Origin: Medicago truncatula
Lineage: Eukaryota; Streptophyta; Magnoliopsida; Fabales; Fabaceae
Assembly: GCF_003473485.1 (NCBI RefSeq)
Contig: NC_053048.1
Location: forward strand, 37,320,755 to 37,384,754
Length of the DNA stretch: 64,000 nt
Direction: 5' to 3'
Part shown: positions 39,501-51,200 of the stretch, piece by piece
Layout of the letters: every line of letters begins with the position of its first letter
Position numbering within the stretch: the stretch's first letter is position 1
Translations under genes and position numbers: made by a program
Notes under the pieces: generated by a model
Seen by the model: the letters and a program-made list of their open reading frames with translations, nothing else
Told to the model about the DNA's origin: nothing
Database searches by the model: none

Positions 39501-41441
39501 CTAGTCCAGATCACAGTACCTGTGCAAATTATAAGAATCATATCAATTGTGATCCACAAGCAAAGTAGTAAGCGTACATGATTCCAACATTGCAATGTGA
39601 CTGGACTATGATAGGAAGAGTATAGAAGAGTAATTTTTGGTTTCTTAGTTATTATAAGAGCAAAGCTTAGGATGAGCAATTACACTTGATAATTAGAAAC
39701 AAAGGCTTTTTTTAAGGTTACCTATTATACATTCTTGCAACTAAGTTGTATTTTCATACATAAATATCATATGAACAGTCCATGAAAACCATGAATGCAA
39801 TCATCTGAAAGCATCGTATTAATGCATTGTCCCAACAAAGGATAAAAACCAATAATGAACAGCCACTCATCTCACAAGTAAAGAAAAACCGGTCCTGTTC
39901 AGAACTAAATACAGAAATAAAAGTAAAAACTGATTGTCAACGTTTATCATCAAATAAGCAGAAAAAGAGCCATTGAACTGCATTACAGGGATATATTAGT
40001 AGTTAATATAAAAAGATGACAGTAAAGCAAAACCATACTTCCTTCAGATCTTTGCACTTTTTTACATTCAAGTTCAAACTGGAGCACATAATAGCCACAA
40101 GCTAATAAAAAATAACTTTCAGCAACTAAACTAACTGCATTGCAAAAATTAAACCAGAAAATTTTTGTTCAACAGGTTGTAAGCACATTTACCTCCAATC
40201 TACGATTTCAACCTTTGCTGAGGGTGAGTTTTGAAGTAAAAAGTACAACGTTCCATTAGGCATGGATGAGGGTATGCGCATTTTCACTTTAAGTAACTTC
40301 AAGTTACACAAGGAATGGAACTCAACCTTCAATAAATCAGGAACTAACGAGAGAACCTAATCAATGAGGGATGATTGTCAATCAGGAACAATTTAATGCA
40401 AATCATATTTTTTGACAAAAAATATAACTAAAATAAAAAAGAAAGCATACTGAGAAAAATAATCAAAAGTGAAAATTGAAAATGAATTAACTAATATTCT
40501 CTCAAATCAAACATGGCCTAAGGTACCTTTAGAGCAGTATGATTGAGTGTCAATGATTTGATATTAGCAAGCTCAGCTAACCAGTTGAGAAGAACCAACG
40601 AAGCATCGGCATAATCTGTCCACATTCTTACCTCAATATTTACATGTTTGACAGAAGAGAGGTTGATTTTGCTCCTACATAGTTTCAAAACAGGAATACC
40701 CTCATAACAAACAAAGTCAAAGGTGAAAAGACTTGGAGTAGATAACTCAACCGTGCTATAGTAAACAGGATCCCCTACTATAGTCAAATTGGTAAGTGTA
40801 ACACTTGATATGCAGAGGCTTTCTGCATCAAGAACATTACAATACAGAATCATCAAATTTTTCAAACTGTTTAATGCCGAAAAAGGCTCAGCACAACCAT
40901 CGTCACCAACACAAAAGGCGAATGACTCTAGAGACAAGGTGGTTAATGCTGGCAAATTAAGGGACTTAGGAAATGATAATCTCTCATCAGTTCTAGGGGG
41001 ACCAACACAAAGGTCAAGAGAGGTTAAAGTGTGACATGAAAAAAAGCAAGATGAGAAGTGTTGAAAATCACAGCAGGCATGGACTCTTAATTTCTCAACA
41101 TTATGTGAAACAGCGTATGTGACGACCTTTTTGAGTAGGCGAGGATCCACAACACCCCGGCACAGAAAATCAACAGCGTGCAGCGGGGTTGACACATCAC
41201 GAAGACACAAAATACGAGACACAAATCTATTGAAACTTTTGATCCTCATAAAGTGTGAAGAACATAATATAAGGGTGGGAAGATGCTTCCAAAGATGTCT
41301 CCATCTACTAGAGATTGTGCAAGTTTTAACAGCTTCGTCAGCATCCAAAAGGGATAGTATGCGAAGAAGAACACAATTGGGTAAATCACTGAGGCGATCT
41401 TCTTTTACATAGTCGTTGTGTTTTTTTCTTCCTCGTTTCAT
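39501..41441 (-). CDS. F-box/LRR (FBD-type) protein
   Basis: Exon 1 is 40527-41441 (305 codons), exon 2 is 40193-40356, and a short third exon at 39501-39519 is inferred from an acceptor TTTGCACAG and an in-phase stop. Residues ~14-60 are an F-box (DRLSDLPNCVLLRILSLLDA, then SSRWRHLWKHLP). Leucine-rich stretches follow (LPALTTLSLESF, SLKNLMILYCNV, LANIKSLTLNHT). Exon 2 starts VLSLVPDLLKVEFHSLCNLK and has FLLQNSPSAKVEIVDW, typical of the legume F-box/RNI-like family. Such proteins recruit targets to SCF ubiquitin ligases; the target is unknown. A 5' UTR intron is likely (donor at 41828, acceptor just before the ATG, which lies three bases into the exon). The final exon is the least certain part; total length would be about 365 residues, usual for the family. 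These genes are numerous and fast-evolving, so no symbol is given. Confidence 0.8.
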
Positions 41442-41999
41442 TGTCTGTGAAGCTGTGAGTTAGAAGCAAATCAGAGGCAAGTATTGAAAGGTATGAAACA
41501 AACATTAAAAAATAGCAAAATTGAAAGAAGATAACAAAGAAATCATTTTTGCTTTAGGGTGAGATATCAAATCTAATTGGACTTAATTATTGATTTGTTA
41601 TCAAACGCGCATGTTTTCACTATAATTAAGTTTAATGGGAACAACCAAAATCAATTCACGATGATGAATTGAAAATGTAGATTAATTAAACTAAGTATGA
41701 GAAGTGATACCCTATTTAGTGATGAGATGAGACTTATTAGCGTAAACCCTAAATCCGAAATGACTGTTCAATTGGATCCTAATAATCTAAGTATGAACAA
41801 AACTTAACAATGGTGATGCAAAACTTACCAGGGATTGAAAGTGGTGCTTGAAACGGGAAAGAGAAAGAAGGGCCGAGTTCGTCGATGAGTGACGGAAGTG
41901 ACGAAGATTCAACCAACCGGTTCGCGCGCTTCCCTTTTATCAAATATATATTTTATTTTATTTTTTATCTTTTTTAATTGTTTTATACAAAATTGTCCA
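41442..41999. other. F-box gene leader intron and upstream region
   Basis: Contains the inferred 5' UTR intron (41445-41828), a leader exon from 41829 to about 41900 and the upstream region. No other gene seen. Confidence 0.45.
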
Positions 42000-42284
42000 C
42001 TGTTTCATTTGTAAAACTGTTTCAGGTACAGGACAAACTGGAGGCAAGGGACAGGACAAAAGCTCATATTTTTGTCCCTCATCAAACCACAACACAACTT
42101 TTTGTCTCAAGTACAAATTATCTAAAATACCAAAATAACATTTTGTCCCCTAAAAATCGTATAAAACAACAAATTACTCAATTTCATAAAAAATTTGTCA
42201 TGTGTTGTTCTGCCTTGTGTTGTACTGTTCTATCTTGTACTGTTCTGTCCAGTACTTACTGTTTTGTAAACCAAACACACCCTA
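42000..42284. mobile_element. MITE-like foldback element
   Basis: The left arm CTGTTTCATTTGTAAAACTG and the reverse complement of the right arm (GTGTGTTTGGTTTACAAAAC) pair over about 35 bp including GTACAGGAC / GTCCAGTAC. Internal short repeats of TTGTACTGTTCTG are present. Confidence 0.5.
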
Positions 42285-42288
42285 AATA

Positions 42289-42338
42289 ATTGTTCCACTT
42301 TCCCTAAAAAAAAAAAAAAAAAAAAAATTGTTCCACTT
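42289..42338. repeat. Poly(A) insertion with exact 12-bp flanking duplication
   Basis: ATTGTTCCACTT occurs at 42289-42300 and again at 42327-42338. Between them is only TCCCT followed by about 21 A. This looks like target-primed insertion of a retrotransposon end with essentially no body. Confidence 0.75.
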
Positions 42339-42999
42339 AAGAAATAGACATGGACGCACGATCCTCGTGAATAATCCGTTGTTTCGTAAAGTTTATAAAA
42401 TATTTGAATTAATTCTTAATTGTTTGGCTTATCGATATACATTTTATCCTAACATTTGATTTTGTTTGGCGTTAAATAAACATTTGAGTCTAATTGTTTA
42501 GTTTATCAATATACATTTTGTCCTAACATTTATTCTTTGATAGAATTTTGTCCTAACATTTGATTATTTTTTTAGGGTTAAATATATTTTTCAGGTGACT
42601 TGTTCATAAAGAGTTGAACACATTAGTTCTCTAGCAAACGTTTAACTTCAGTTAAAAACATACAGATAAGGTGAAGTTAAATCATAAAGAATTGAACTTA
42701 AATATAAAGAGGGAAAGAAGAAAGACACAAAAATTTATCATGATTTACTACCTACCTGATAACTAGTTCAATTCACTCAGTCCATAATAATACCACACTT
42801 GACCTACGAAAATATGACAAACCGACTCTACAAAGTCATTACAAAAAATATCTTAAAGATCAACTATAACTCTCCTTCAAAAGAGATTATGCCGAGTCAC
42901 AATCATATTCTGAAGCAGTTGACATGAGAAAACATTCACCTTGAGATGAGATGAAGATTCTCACACCCTTGCAATAAGTTGCACAATTTTTTATGACCT
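42339..42999. other. AT-rich spacer
   Basis: No gene seen. A short repeated phrase (TTTTGTCCTAACATTTGATT) occurs twice near 42450-42560. Confidence 0.35.
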
Positions 43000-43640
43000 T
43001 TTGTCCACCACACTAACTCTCATGTGAAGGAATTAATAAGGCGATCTCACTGAATAAATACTCTCTAAAGCATAGAGAAGTTATCCTAAAATCATAAGTT
43101 CCCATTCAAAAGGATCCCTCGTCCACTTAAGCTTCCAAACCCATCTAGATTTCTCAAAGGAATAGCTCCCAACCAGGGATTTTTTCAAAAATTTGTAGAT
43201 CGAACATCTCTAACCTTTCTGATGATACTATCAAAGAACTCATCAGTAGACTTAGGTTGACCTGGTTTCAATAAGGATACCTCATTCCACCATTTTGAGA
43301 CATCTCTTAAACCCACCGCCCGCTCCCATGATGGTCTCATGGAGACGCTTGAAATATCTTGCTCAAATAATATCTTTCAACAAAGCCTTCTCTATTTTGA
43401 TCAACCTCCAACGTCACTTCCCCAAAAGGGAAAGATTAAGCAATCTTAGATTTCTCATACCAACTTTTCCTTCACTACTTGTTCTTCACTCATTGACTTA
43501 CAAACATCTGACCATCAGACATAACGAATCTTTCTTGCCCCTTTAGACTCTTTCCACAAAAAAACGTCATTGAATCCTCACAATTCGTCTCTAAACACCA
43601 TTTGATATTTTCAAAAAGTTTCAAGAAAATTTCACCAAAG
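43000..43640 (-). pseudogene. LINE reverse transcriptase C-terminal relic
   Basis: On the minus strand, with several stops and frameshifts, the sequence reads VWKESKGARKIRYV, then GMRNLRLLNLSLLGK and RWRLIKIEKALLKDII, then further down FEKSRWVWKLKWTRDPFEWEL. The N-L-x-L-L-N-x-x-LLGKWRWRL motif is characteristic of the region after the palm of plant LINE reverse transcriptases. The frame is broken several times, so it is dead. Confidence 0.6.
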
Positions 43641-44349
43641 GGCGATAAGACCTAAAAACGACACTGAAATGCAATTAAGGCGACTATGATAGTCAGTTAC
43701 ATCAAAATCATAAACAATTTCATCTCGCCGAGGTAAACGATGAACTCGTAAATAATAACAAAAGAAAATAAACTCACCATGAGTAAGTAAAAAAGTAGAA
43801 CTTAACCCGTTAAGAACGAGATGAGTGAAAAATTCACCAATCTGAAAACACTTTATCTTAATTGAAATATGAGTGCAAAAAACACATCATGTATAGAAAC
43901 AAGCACACGTGCAAATGTATCTTGCCTTACGACATGTTACTGTCTTCAACACCTAGTGTTAAAAAGCAAAACATTTCGCCATTATATGTCTCGTGCTTGG
44001 GATTGTAAAACATCATATGATAAATAATTATATCCACACTTTAAAAAGCTTAAAGCACCTCGTCATTATATGCCTTACGTATGATATGAGGGTTGTGGAC
44101 TGTTAAAATAATATTGGGCCAGAGGAACAACCATAGGCAAGCCACATCGACCTACCAGTTGATTTAAGCTAGGCCGTGTTATATTCAAGCTTGCTTTATA
44201 AGATCTAAGTGACCCATTTTGCTCTGACCCGTCCAAACATCTATAACTGCAAACAATTTAGAAATTCCAATTGCATCTCTATAAAAGAAACGAGACATTG
44301 AGAAAAGGGATGGCTTTTACACCATACCTAGCTACCGCAAGTAGAATTA
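43641..44349. other. Spacer
   Basis: Slightly less AT-rich than neighbours but without a coding frame or repeat structure I can name. Confidence 0.35.
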
Positions 44350-44717
44350 CTAGGGGTAATAGTTACTTTGGTCCCTAAATGTGTAATGATTAGTCATAAT
44401 AGTTCTTCAATGTTTCAAAATTTTAAAATTGTCCCTCATTGCGCACTCTGTGGTCAAAATAGTGTCTAACGCAAAAGTAATTTCACAATGCTCACAATAC
44501 TCTTTTCGTAGACAAAAATAACAACGAGTAAGTACTTATAAAGATTGATTGAACAATAAGTAAGTATATCGAACGATTAATATGACAATATTATCGAAAC
44601 ATTTCAACATGATGGACTATTTTGACTAGGGGTGGCAAAAAAATCCGTGTCCGCAGATAAAATCTGCAACGCCCTAGTTATTATATTTAATTATATTTAA
44701 TTATTTTATTATGTGGA

Positions 44718-44718
<1 letters not shown>

Positions 44719-44764
<46 letters not shown>
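44719..44764. repeat. (TA)n microsatellite in the solo LTR
   Basis: An uninterrupted TA run of about 45 bp. Confidence 0.9.
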
Positions 44765-44766
<2 letters not shown>

Positions 44767-45360
44767 GTTGGTGATTTATGTGGAGTATATGCATATATTT
44801 ATATATATGTGTGTTTTTGAGTGATTTATGTGGTGCATTATTTTATAATATGGTTTATTTAATAATAATGAGAATAAGTATGAAATATTAATTATTTTGG
44901 AGTTTGGGGAAATTAATAGGAATTAATAGAAGTTAAAGGGAGTTAATTGTAAATAGAAGGGAGTTACTTTTAAGAGGGAAGTTACACAGAGAGGTTAGAA
45001 TCAGTTTTCACGTAAAAACCAACTTTGGGAGAAGAAGGAGAGAAGAGCAACTTAGAACCAGAGGAACCCTTTTTGCTGTGCATTTTTCATTCTGAATTAA
45101 GGTAAGGGTGAGGTTTACTTCAAGAATGTAGTTATTAAATTCTGATTTTGTATTTAACAGGTTTTGGTGAGGAATTGGGAATTTGGGGTTTTATGTTAGA
45201 ATGAGGATTTTGCAGTTGTAAGCATGTTTTTGATGTTAGAATTGGGTTCTGGTTGCATGAAACACTTAATTATGTATCTGTAAACTGATTTGGGGAGTGA
45301 TTGGAAGAAAAATGGGATTTTTGGGTAAAACCAGTTTTCTGCCCGTACAGAAGTTCATCG

Positions 45361-45713
45361 CTCGCCTCGCGAGTAGCTGTGCTCGCCATGGCGAGTGAGC
45401 AACTTCACAGCTCGTCTCGCGAGCAGTCCAACTCGCCATGGCGAGTAGCCCATATTAAAACTTGATTTTTGAAAAGTTGTTATAAGATGTTTTGGGGATG
45501 GTTTAAGGTACCTAGATGATGATAAAGATGAATGGTGAAAGTTTTAAGTTTAAAAGATGAATAGGGAACTTAGAATTGGAGTTTGAGTGAGAAAATGGCA
45601 TTTTTCCCGAGAGCATCTGATTTTCACTCGCCTCGAGTTCGCCTTGAACTCGCCGTGGCGAGCTAGTGTTTTTGTGAACTCGCCATGGCGAGCAGATGTG
45701 CTCGCGAGGCGAG
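45361..45713. repeat. Two islands of GC-rich palindromes
   Basis: CTCGCCATGGCGAG, a perfect 14-bp palindrome, is at 45382-45395, 45432-45445 and 45679-45692, with a one-base variant at 45649-45662. CTCGCCTCGCGAG (45361-45373) and CTCGCGAGGCGAG (45701-45713) are inverted partners of each other. The islands at 45361-45450 and 45627-45715 stand out in AT-rich surroundings. Confidence 0.9.
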
Positions 45714-45964
45714 CTGCACAGTTCCTGAGTGTTGAATTGCTTGCTTGAATAATAGTGGTTTGATGTTGTTGTTTTTTAGCATGGTTATATATAATTATGC
45801 ATTGTTTTGGTTGATTGGATTGCTGCATTAATGAATACTGATGATGGTTGAAATGTATGCTAATTATTGAATCATACATGTTGTTTAAGTTGAGTCACAT
45901 AGAGTTGCATTGCATGGTCAGTTGTATGTAGATATACACAAGTAGGTCCATTGCATATGCATAA

Positions 45965-46029
45965 AACAGCGGTGAGGGCTTCGGTCCTGGAGTACTAGTT
46001 GCTCAACAGCGGTGAGGGCTTCGGTCCTG
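45965..46029. repeat. Direct repeat, 25-bp unit, 40-bp period
   Basis: AACAGCGGTGAGGGCTTCGG followed by TCCTG occurs at 45965-45989 and 46005-46029. Confidence 0.9.
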
Positions 46030-47445
46030 ATTGGTACCACATGCATATTACATTTCATTAAGAAGTCTAAGATGGTGTCTTAGCAGTGGTCATGACATTT
46101 GCATGAGTCTTGGGTGTTGATTTCAGTTATTACCTGATGGATGATGTTGGTGTTGAATATGCATTTATATATATTCATTGTGATCATGGTGTGTTGTTGA
46201 TGCTTGTGGTTGTTTGTGACTTATACATATATATGATTACAAGATAATGTGTTGTTGATTAGGGTGTTAGATTCAATTGATGATTTAATATCTATATTTA
46301 TTGTTGTGGATCTCACCCCCTTCTGCTTGAAAATGTTGCCCTTCCTATGGGTAACTTGCAGGTGATCCTGAGTAGTAGTTGGTGGCTCAAAGTCGTGTCT
46401 AGGGCTCTGATACGTGGGATGAGATTTATCATTTTTATTATTGTTGCTTTCCTTTCCATGTATCAAATTTTGGAACTTGTAGTGTGGAGCCTTTTGTTGT
46501 TTTTGAACTATGATGTTGAATTATGTTAAGGCCTTTAATGCCATAGACTATTGTTGGATGTTCATGAGGTTATGGATTTTGAAAACTATTCCGCTGCTAT
46601 GTTTTCATATATAATAAGTTGATTTGATTAAATAGTTTTATTTTCTATTTAAGAATTTTGAAATGACGTGTAGCATGCCCGTTTGTAGAATTACTCTGAT
46701 GTATGTTTGCTATTTAATTGCTTTTGGGTAACGGGGTGTTACAAAATCCGTCATGGGCACGGGGCGGGTAGCTAAATGAGTAGCCGCGGGTATAATAAAC
46801 GGGTATTTAACAACCCGTTACTTCATGGACACAAATACGGATTTGATGATACCCGTGCCCGCTGGTATCCGTACCCGTTAATAAATTATGTAAATTACTA
46901 AAATATCCATGTGTATATATAAAATTGCTTGGAATGCATATGAATTTTTGGATGTTTATTTGGATTTTAGTCTTTTCTAACTTTTATTTGGAGCTTTTTA
47001 TGCTTTTTGGATGTTGGATGTTTTTATCCTTTTATTTTACTCCAAGAATTTGTATAGATTATGTAAGAATCATATGTATTATCCTACGATGAATTTGCTT
47101 GAGATTATGCAAGAATCATGATTTTTGTTGGATTATGGTATGGATTATGAAATTTGATAAAATCATGATTAGTTTTTTTTTTTTTTTTTTACAAAGAAAA
47201 ATACCTTTTCTATTAAAAAAAATAATAAAAAATCCATGGGTACCCTCGAATATCCGTGAGTATATAAATACTGCACGAATATGGGGACGGGCACGGGTAT
47301 CATATTTATCTAACGGGGCGGGGACGAATATCATACTACCCGTACCCATGGATACCCATTGACATCCCTAATTTTGACTAACGAATTGCATAATCAAAGA
47401 CTATTTTTAAATTTTGATACTTTGAAGGATCATCGTGACTGCTTG

Positions 47446-47572
47446 TTTTTTTTTGTCAGATAGTCTAGTGGCTAGAATTCACCTTATAAGGTGAATAATT
47501 GGGGTTCGAACCCTGACTCTTGCATATAATAATGCATTGTCCTACCCAATTGAGCTATGCTCACGAGACTCC
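47446..47572 (-). mobile_element. Full-length tRNA-derived SINE (same family as 9606-10432)
   Basis: On the minus strand: GAGCATAGCTCAATTGGGTAGG (A box within), CAGGGTTCGAACCCC (B box), then GGTGAATTCTAGCCACTAGA and an eight-A tail. Flanks GACTGCTTG (47437-47445) and GACTACTTG (47573-47581) differ at one base and look like a target duplication. It is too diverged at the acceptor ends to be a functional tRNA. Confidence 0.7.
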
Positions 47573-47620
47573 GACTACTTGTTACTCATTCAAAAACTTA
47601 CCTGAATTATTATATTTCAC

Positions 47621-48286
47621 AAAAAGAAAAGAAAGTTATTATAGAATTTTCCTCTAAAAAAAGTGCTACTGTTATAGATTTTTGATTATCTGCGCACGCT
47701 GTGCACGCAGCACTCTAGATTATGTAACATGTTCCACGCTCTCTCATCTACAACTAAAGAATATACTCTTTAGATGCTTATATATACTCATGTCTATGTA
47801 CCTCAATACCAGAAGTTTCCGCTAGTACGGCAACACGCAACTGCATTGTTTATGTTTAGCTAGTACTACATTCTAAGCACGTGGCTGCATTAAATATTTT
47901 TTATGTTTTTTCTCTACGTATTTATGTAAAGGTGAATTAATAATAAATTTAAAACTTAAATCAATAAATACTTCTCCTTTAAATCATGGAAACAAATAAA
48001 ATGAGTTCCAATCTCGGGAAAGAAGAAAATGTACGTAAGCATCTAGAATTCATAGAAGAGAACAAAACAAAGTGACTTGTTCCGTTTTGGACAAGTAAAA
48101 TCCATAATCAACATCAGGAAGATCAACTTCACCAACCAAACCTACTTATAATAATAAATTGATACTATTATTAATTTTTCCATTAAATGATAAATACGTG
48201 TTGGTAGTAGCAACTTCACTCAACTAAAGCAGAGTCTGGTTAGTACAACTGAACTAACTAACAATTCCCTCACCGCACTGCAGCAG
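47621..48286. other. Upstream region of LCAT3
   Basis: Presumed promoter and 5' UTR of LCAT3. No coding frame and no site I can name with confidence. Confidence 0.4.
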
Positions 48287-51200
48287 ATGGGTTTTTGTCC
48301 GTGTTTTGGAGATGAAACTTCCGAAGTTCCACTAGCGGATCGTGACCCGGTTCTACTTGTTTCGGGTATGGGTGGCTCCATCCTTCATTCTAAGCCCAAG
48401 AAATTCGGGTTCACCACTCGTGTTTGGGTTAGAATCTCCCTCGCTGACTTGGAGTTTCGTAAGAAGATTTGGTCACTCTACAATCCTGAAACAGGTACTT
48501 ACTACTGTTACTTTCTATAAACTTGTTTTGAGTTTCCATTTATATGCATTCATTTCTCACACTAAAGTAACCATTAATCAATTTTCAGGTTACACTGAAT
48601 CGTTAGACAAGAAATCTGATATTGTTGTTCCTGATGATGATCATGGTCTCTATGCAATTGATATTTTAGATCCTTCTTGGGTAATCAAATCATACATGTA
48701 TATTTTTTTAACACCTGTGTTATGTTGACTCAAAATCAGACAACAATCTAGATGACTAATTCACTTCAAATATATAGTTAATTATGTTTTGTGTATATGT
48801 GTATATATATATATTTTTTTTTAAAACTTGGTATTCAGACCAATGACCAACTAATCTGAGAATCTAGTACACTCCAAGGTCTCAAGCCAACACCAATAAG
48901 CCAACCCAAGTGGGTTTTTTCTGTGCATAATTAATGAATATAACAAGTTGTTACAACTTATTAACCATGATGGTGAATGTAATTAACCTTTTTATGTGTA
49001 TATATGAATACCAATTGTGTTTAATGAATATCGTGTATATTTGAACATAACTTTGATGGTTAATGGATATCTATAAAACACAAATACTCCTCGGATTATG
49101 TGTGTCCTGGTGTCGGATATGTACGCCGACACATATGGTTACATTGAATTATGTCATTTTTTGAAATTATTATCAACGTTGACAAGTCCGTGTCTGAGTG
49201 AGTTTGTGCTTCATAGATAGATATTATGTATATTTTATTTTACCACTTGAAAATCATATGGTTAATGATATTCAAAGTCATAGTTAATTATGTTTAATGA
49301 ATGCTTAATGAGTTGCAACACCTTGTGATATTCATTAATGTCTACTAAGCCTATTTAACCACATTTCAACTGTGTTAGCAATTATGGTGTCGAAAGTGGT
49401 TTGTGAAAATATCATTTCTGATATTTTGATTGGGTTTTTCTTATGCTTAAATTTAATGTCTCTTTTGTGTTATGTGTTGCTGCAGTTTGTAAAATGTGTA
49501 CATTTGACAGAGGTGTATCATTTTCATGACATGATTGACATGCTAGTTGGATGTGGATACGTCAAAGGAACCACTTTGTTTGGATACGGATATGATTTCA
49601 GACAAAGCAATAGGTAGTGTTCTTGTAAACTTCATTCAGTGAGTGGATTTAAACATTGTCTCAGTAAGTAAGGATTGGTTTCTAGCTTATGAAAGTAGTA
49701 GCGCTTACAACTTTATATATGTTATAGTCTATAGTTAAACGAGAGTTTTTGGAAAAGTTGAGAAGCTGAAAGCCTGAAACCCATTTCAACTTATAGAAGA
49801 GGCTATAGTTTGGGTGATCTGTGTTCATTGCAACATCATTTCGACCTTTCTATTCTTACACATGCTAATTTGAAAACTAGTTCTAAAGCGTGTAGTTTGT
49901 TGCTGTTGTATTTGATAGGATGGACAAGTTAATGGATGGCCTCAAACTCAAGTTGGAAACTGCTTACAAAGCCTCTGGTGGAAGAAAAGTCAATATTATT
50001 TCACACTCCATGGGAGGGGTTTTGATCTTGTGTTTCATGTCACTTTACAGAGATGTGAGCATAGTCTTTCTCCATCTCTACTTATGAAAGTCGTGCTATT
50101 TCTACAATGTATAAGGATGAAAATCAAAGTGGAATCGGTGGTTATTTATGTTGTTGCTTGGCAGGTGTTTTCAAAATACGTGAATAAGTGGATTGCCTTG
50201 GCTTGCCCTTTTCAAGGTAATTCCTTTTCTTCTGTTTTTACGTGCTTCCTTTTCTTTGGTGTAATTTGTTTAGTACATAGTCAATTTTATTGGTCCATGA
50301 CTCGAAGTTTAAAAACATTTGGATATGAACATCCCTTTTTGATAGCCATTTGATTATTAAATTAAATGTGAATTTCATGAGATGAATTGGAAAATATTAT
50401 TAATGGTACTTAATTATTGATAAGTATGTCATTCTATGACTAGTTATCTTTATCTTCCATTCTTATTTGATTGCATGTTTTTGTCTCGTTAATTTTGATT
50501 AGCTAGGGCTCTTACTACTTTACTAGGGCTTTGATTTGTTTCTGACATTTGTCCATGGACTAGATTGAAATAAATACCAAGCCATTCCAAAATTTGGTTA
50601 CTAAGAGTAATAACTAACAAGTCTACTATAAAGTATAAATAAATATTTTGATTTGATGAAAGTGACAGAAATATGTGAAACTCATCCCTTGAAAAAATCC
50701 CACTGCAATGAATGAAATATGTCTATGAGCCAAATCATTAAAAGAGATTTAGAGGTAATTGATTTATCTTTGGAGCTAATACAATAAGGTTTGTGGAGTT
50801 GATCGATCTATAGTGTCAATCATACCTAGTGGAAAGACGTTTAATTTTGTTGTTTGAATCACAAATGTAAAGGTCTCGTCTCCTTTACACTCCCCCTTTT
50901 CCAATTTTATAGATGTCTTAACTATCTATGTTTGAATACAAATTCCACCGGAACAGGTGCCCCAGGATGCATCAACGATGCTCTATTAACTGGATTAGAA
51001 TTTGTTGAGGGCTTTGAAAGCTTTTTCTTTGTATCAAGGTGGACTTTTCATCAATTGGTACATTCTTGTTCTTGGTTAACTTTTCCTGTCATCGTCTAAA
51101 TTGAATGTGGGCATAAATGATATTTCTACCAAGAAAAATCTTCAATTACCCTTTCGATTTTTTTATCAGGCATCATTGCCAAGGAAGTGGCCAATCAAGT

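Larger units (their letters stand above)
44665..46743. mobile_element. Solo LTR (~2.08 kb) with 5-bp target duplication
   Basis: The ends are TGCAACGCCC at 44665 and GGGGTGTTACA at 46743, i.e. TG...CA, with AAATC on both sides (44660-44664, 46744-46748). A 5-bp duplication and TG/CA termini fit an LTR, and no primer-binding site, polyprotein or second LTR is present, so the internal part was lost by LTR recombination. The termini are also inverted repeats for about 15 bp (TGYAACRCCC). Inside are a TA microsatellite, palindrome islands and a short direct repeat, listed separately. No long coding frame is present. Confidence 0.7.
44627..47370. mobile_element. hAT-like MITE carrying a solo LTR
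   Basis: ATTTTGAC flanks the element on both sides (44619-44626 and 47371-47378), the 8-bp duplication expected for hAT. Termini are TAGGGGTGGCAA and reverse complement TAGGGATGTCAA, also hAT-like. The interior is rich in GGGTA / TACCCG motifs (GGGTATCCATGGGTAC type). Without the solo LTR and its duplication it is about 660 bp. Confidence 0.8.
44350..47620. mobile_element. Outer foldback element (~0.6 kb without its insertions)
   Basis: The left arm near 44390-44445 (GTCATAATAGTTCTTCAATG, then TTTCAAAATTTTAAAA) is inverted at about 47390-47440 (reverse complement GTCACGATGATCCTTCAAAG, then TATCAAAATTTAAAAA). Everything listed between 44627 and 47370, and the SINE at 47446-47572, lies inside it. 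Ends are approximate. Confidence 0.45.

Noticed and set aside
45361-45713. CRISPR-like array
   Set aside because: Units are short palindromes with irregular spacing inside a plant LTR; there are no spacers of constant length and no cas genes, and this is a eukaryotic nuclear sequence.
47446-47572. Pair of tRNA genes, one on each strand
   Set aside because: Both box-like regions are part of one SINE copy read on the minus strand; the plus-strand resemblance comes from the palindromic B box GGGTTCGAACCC.
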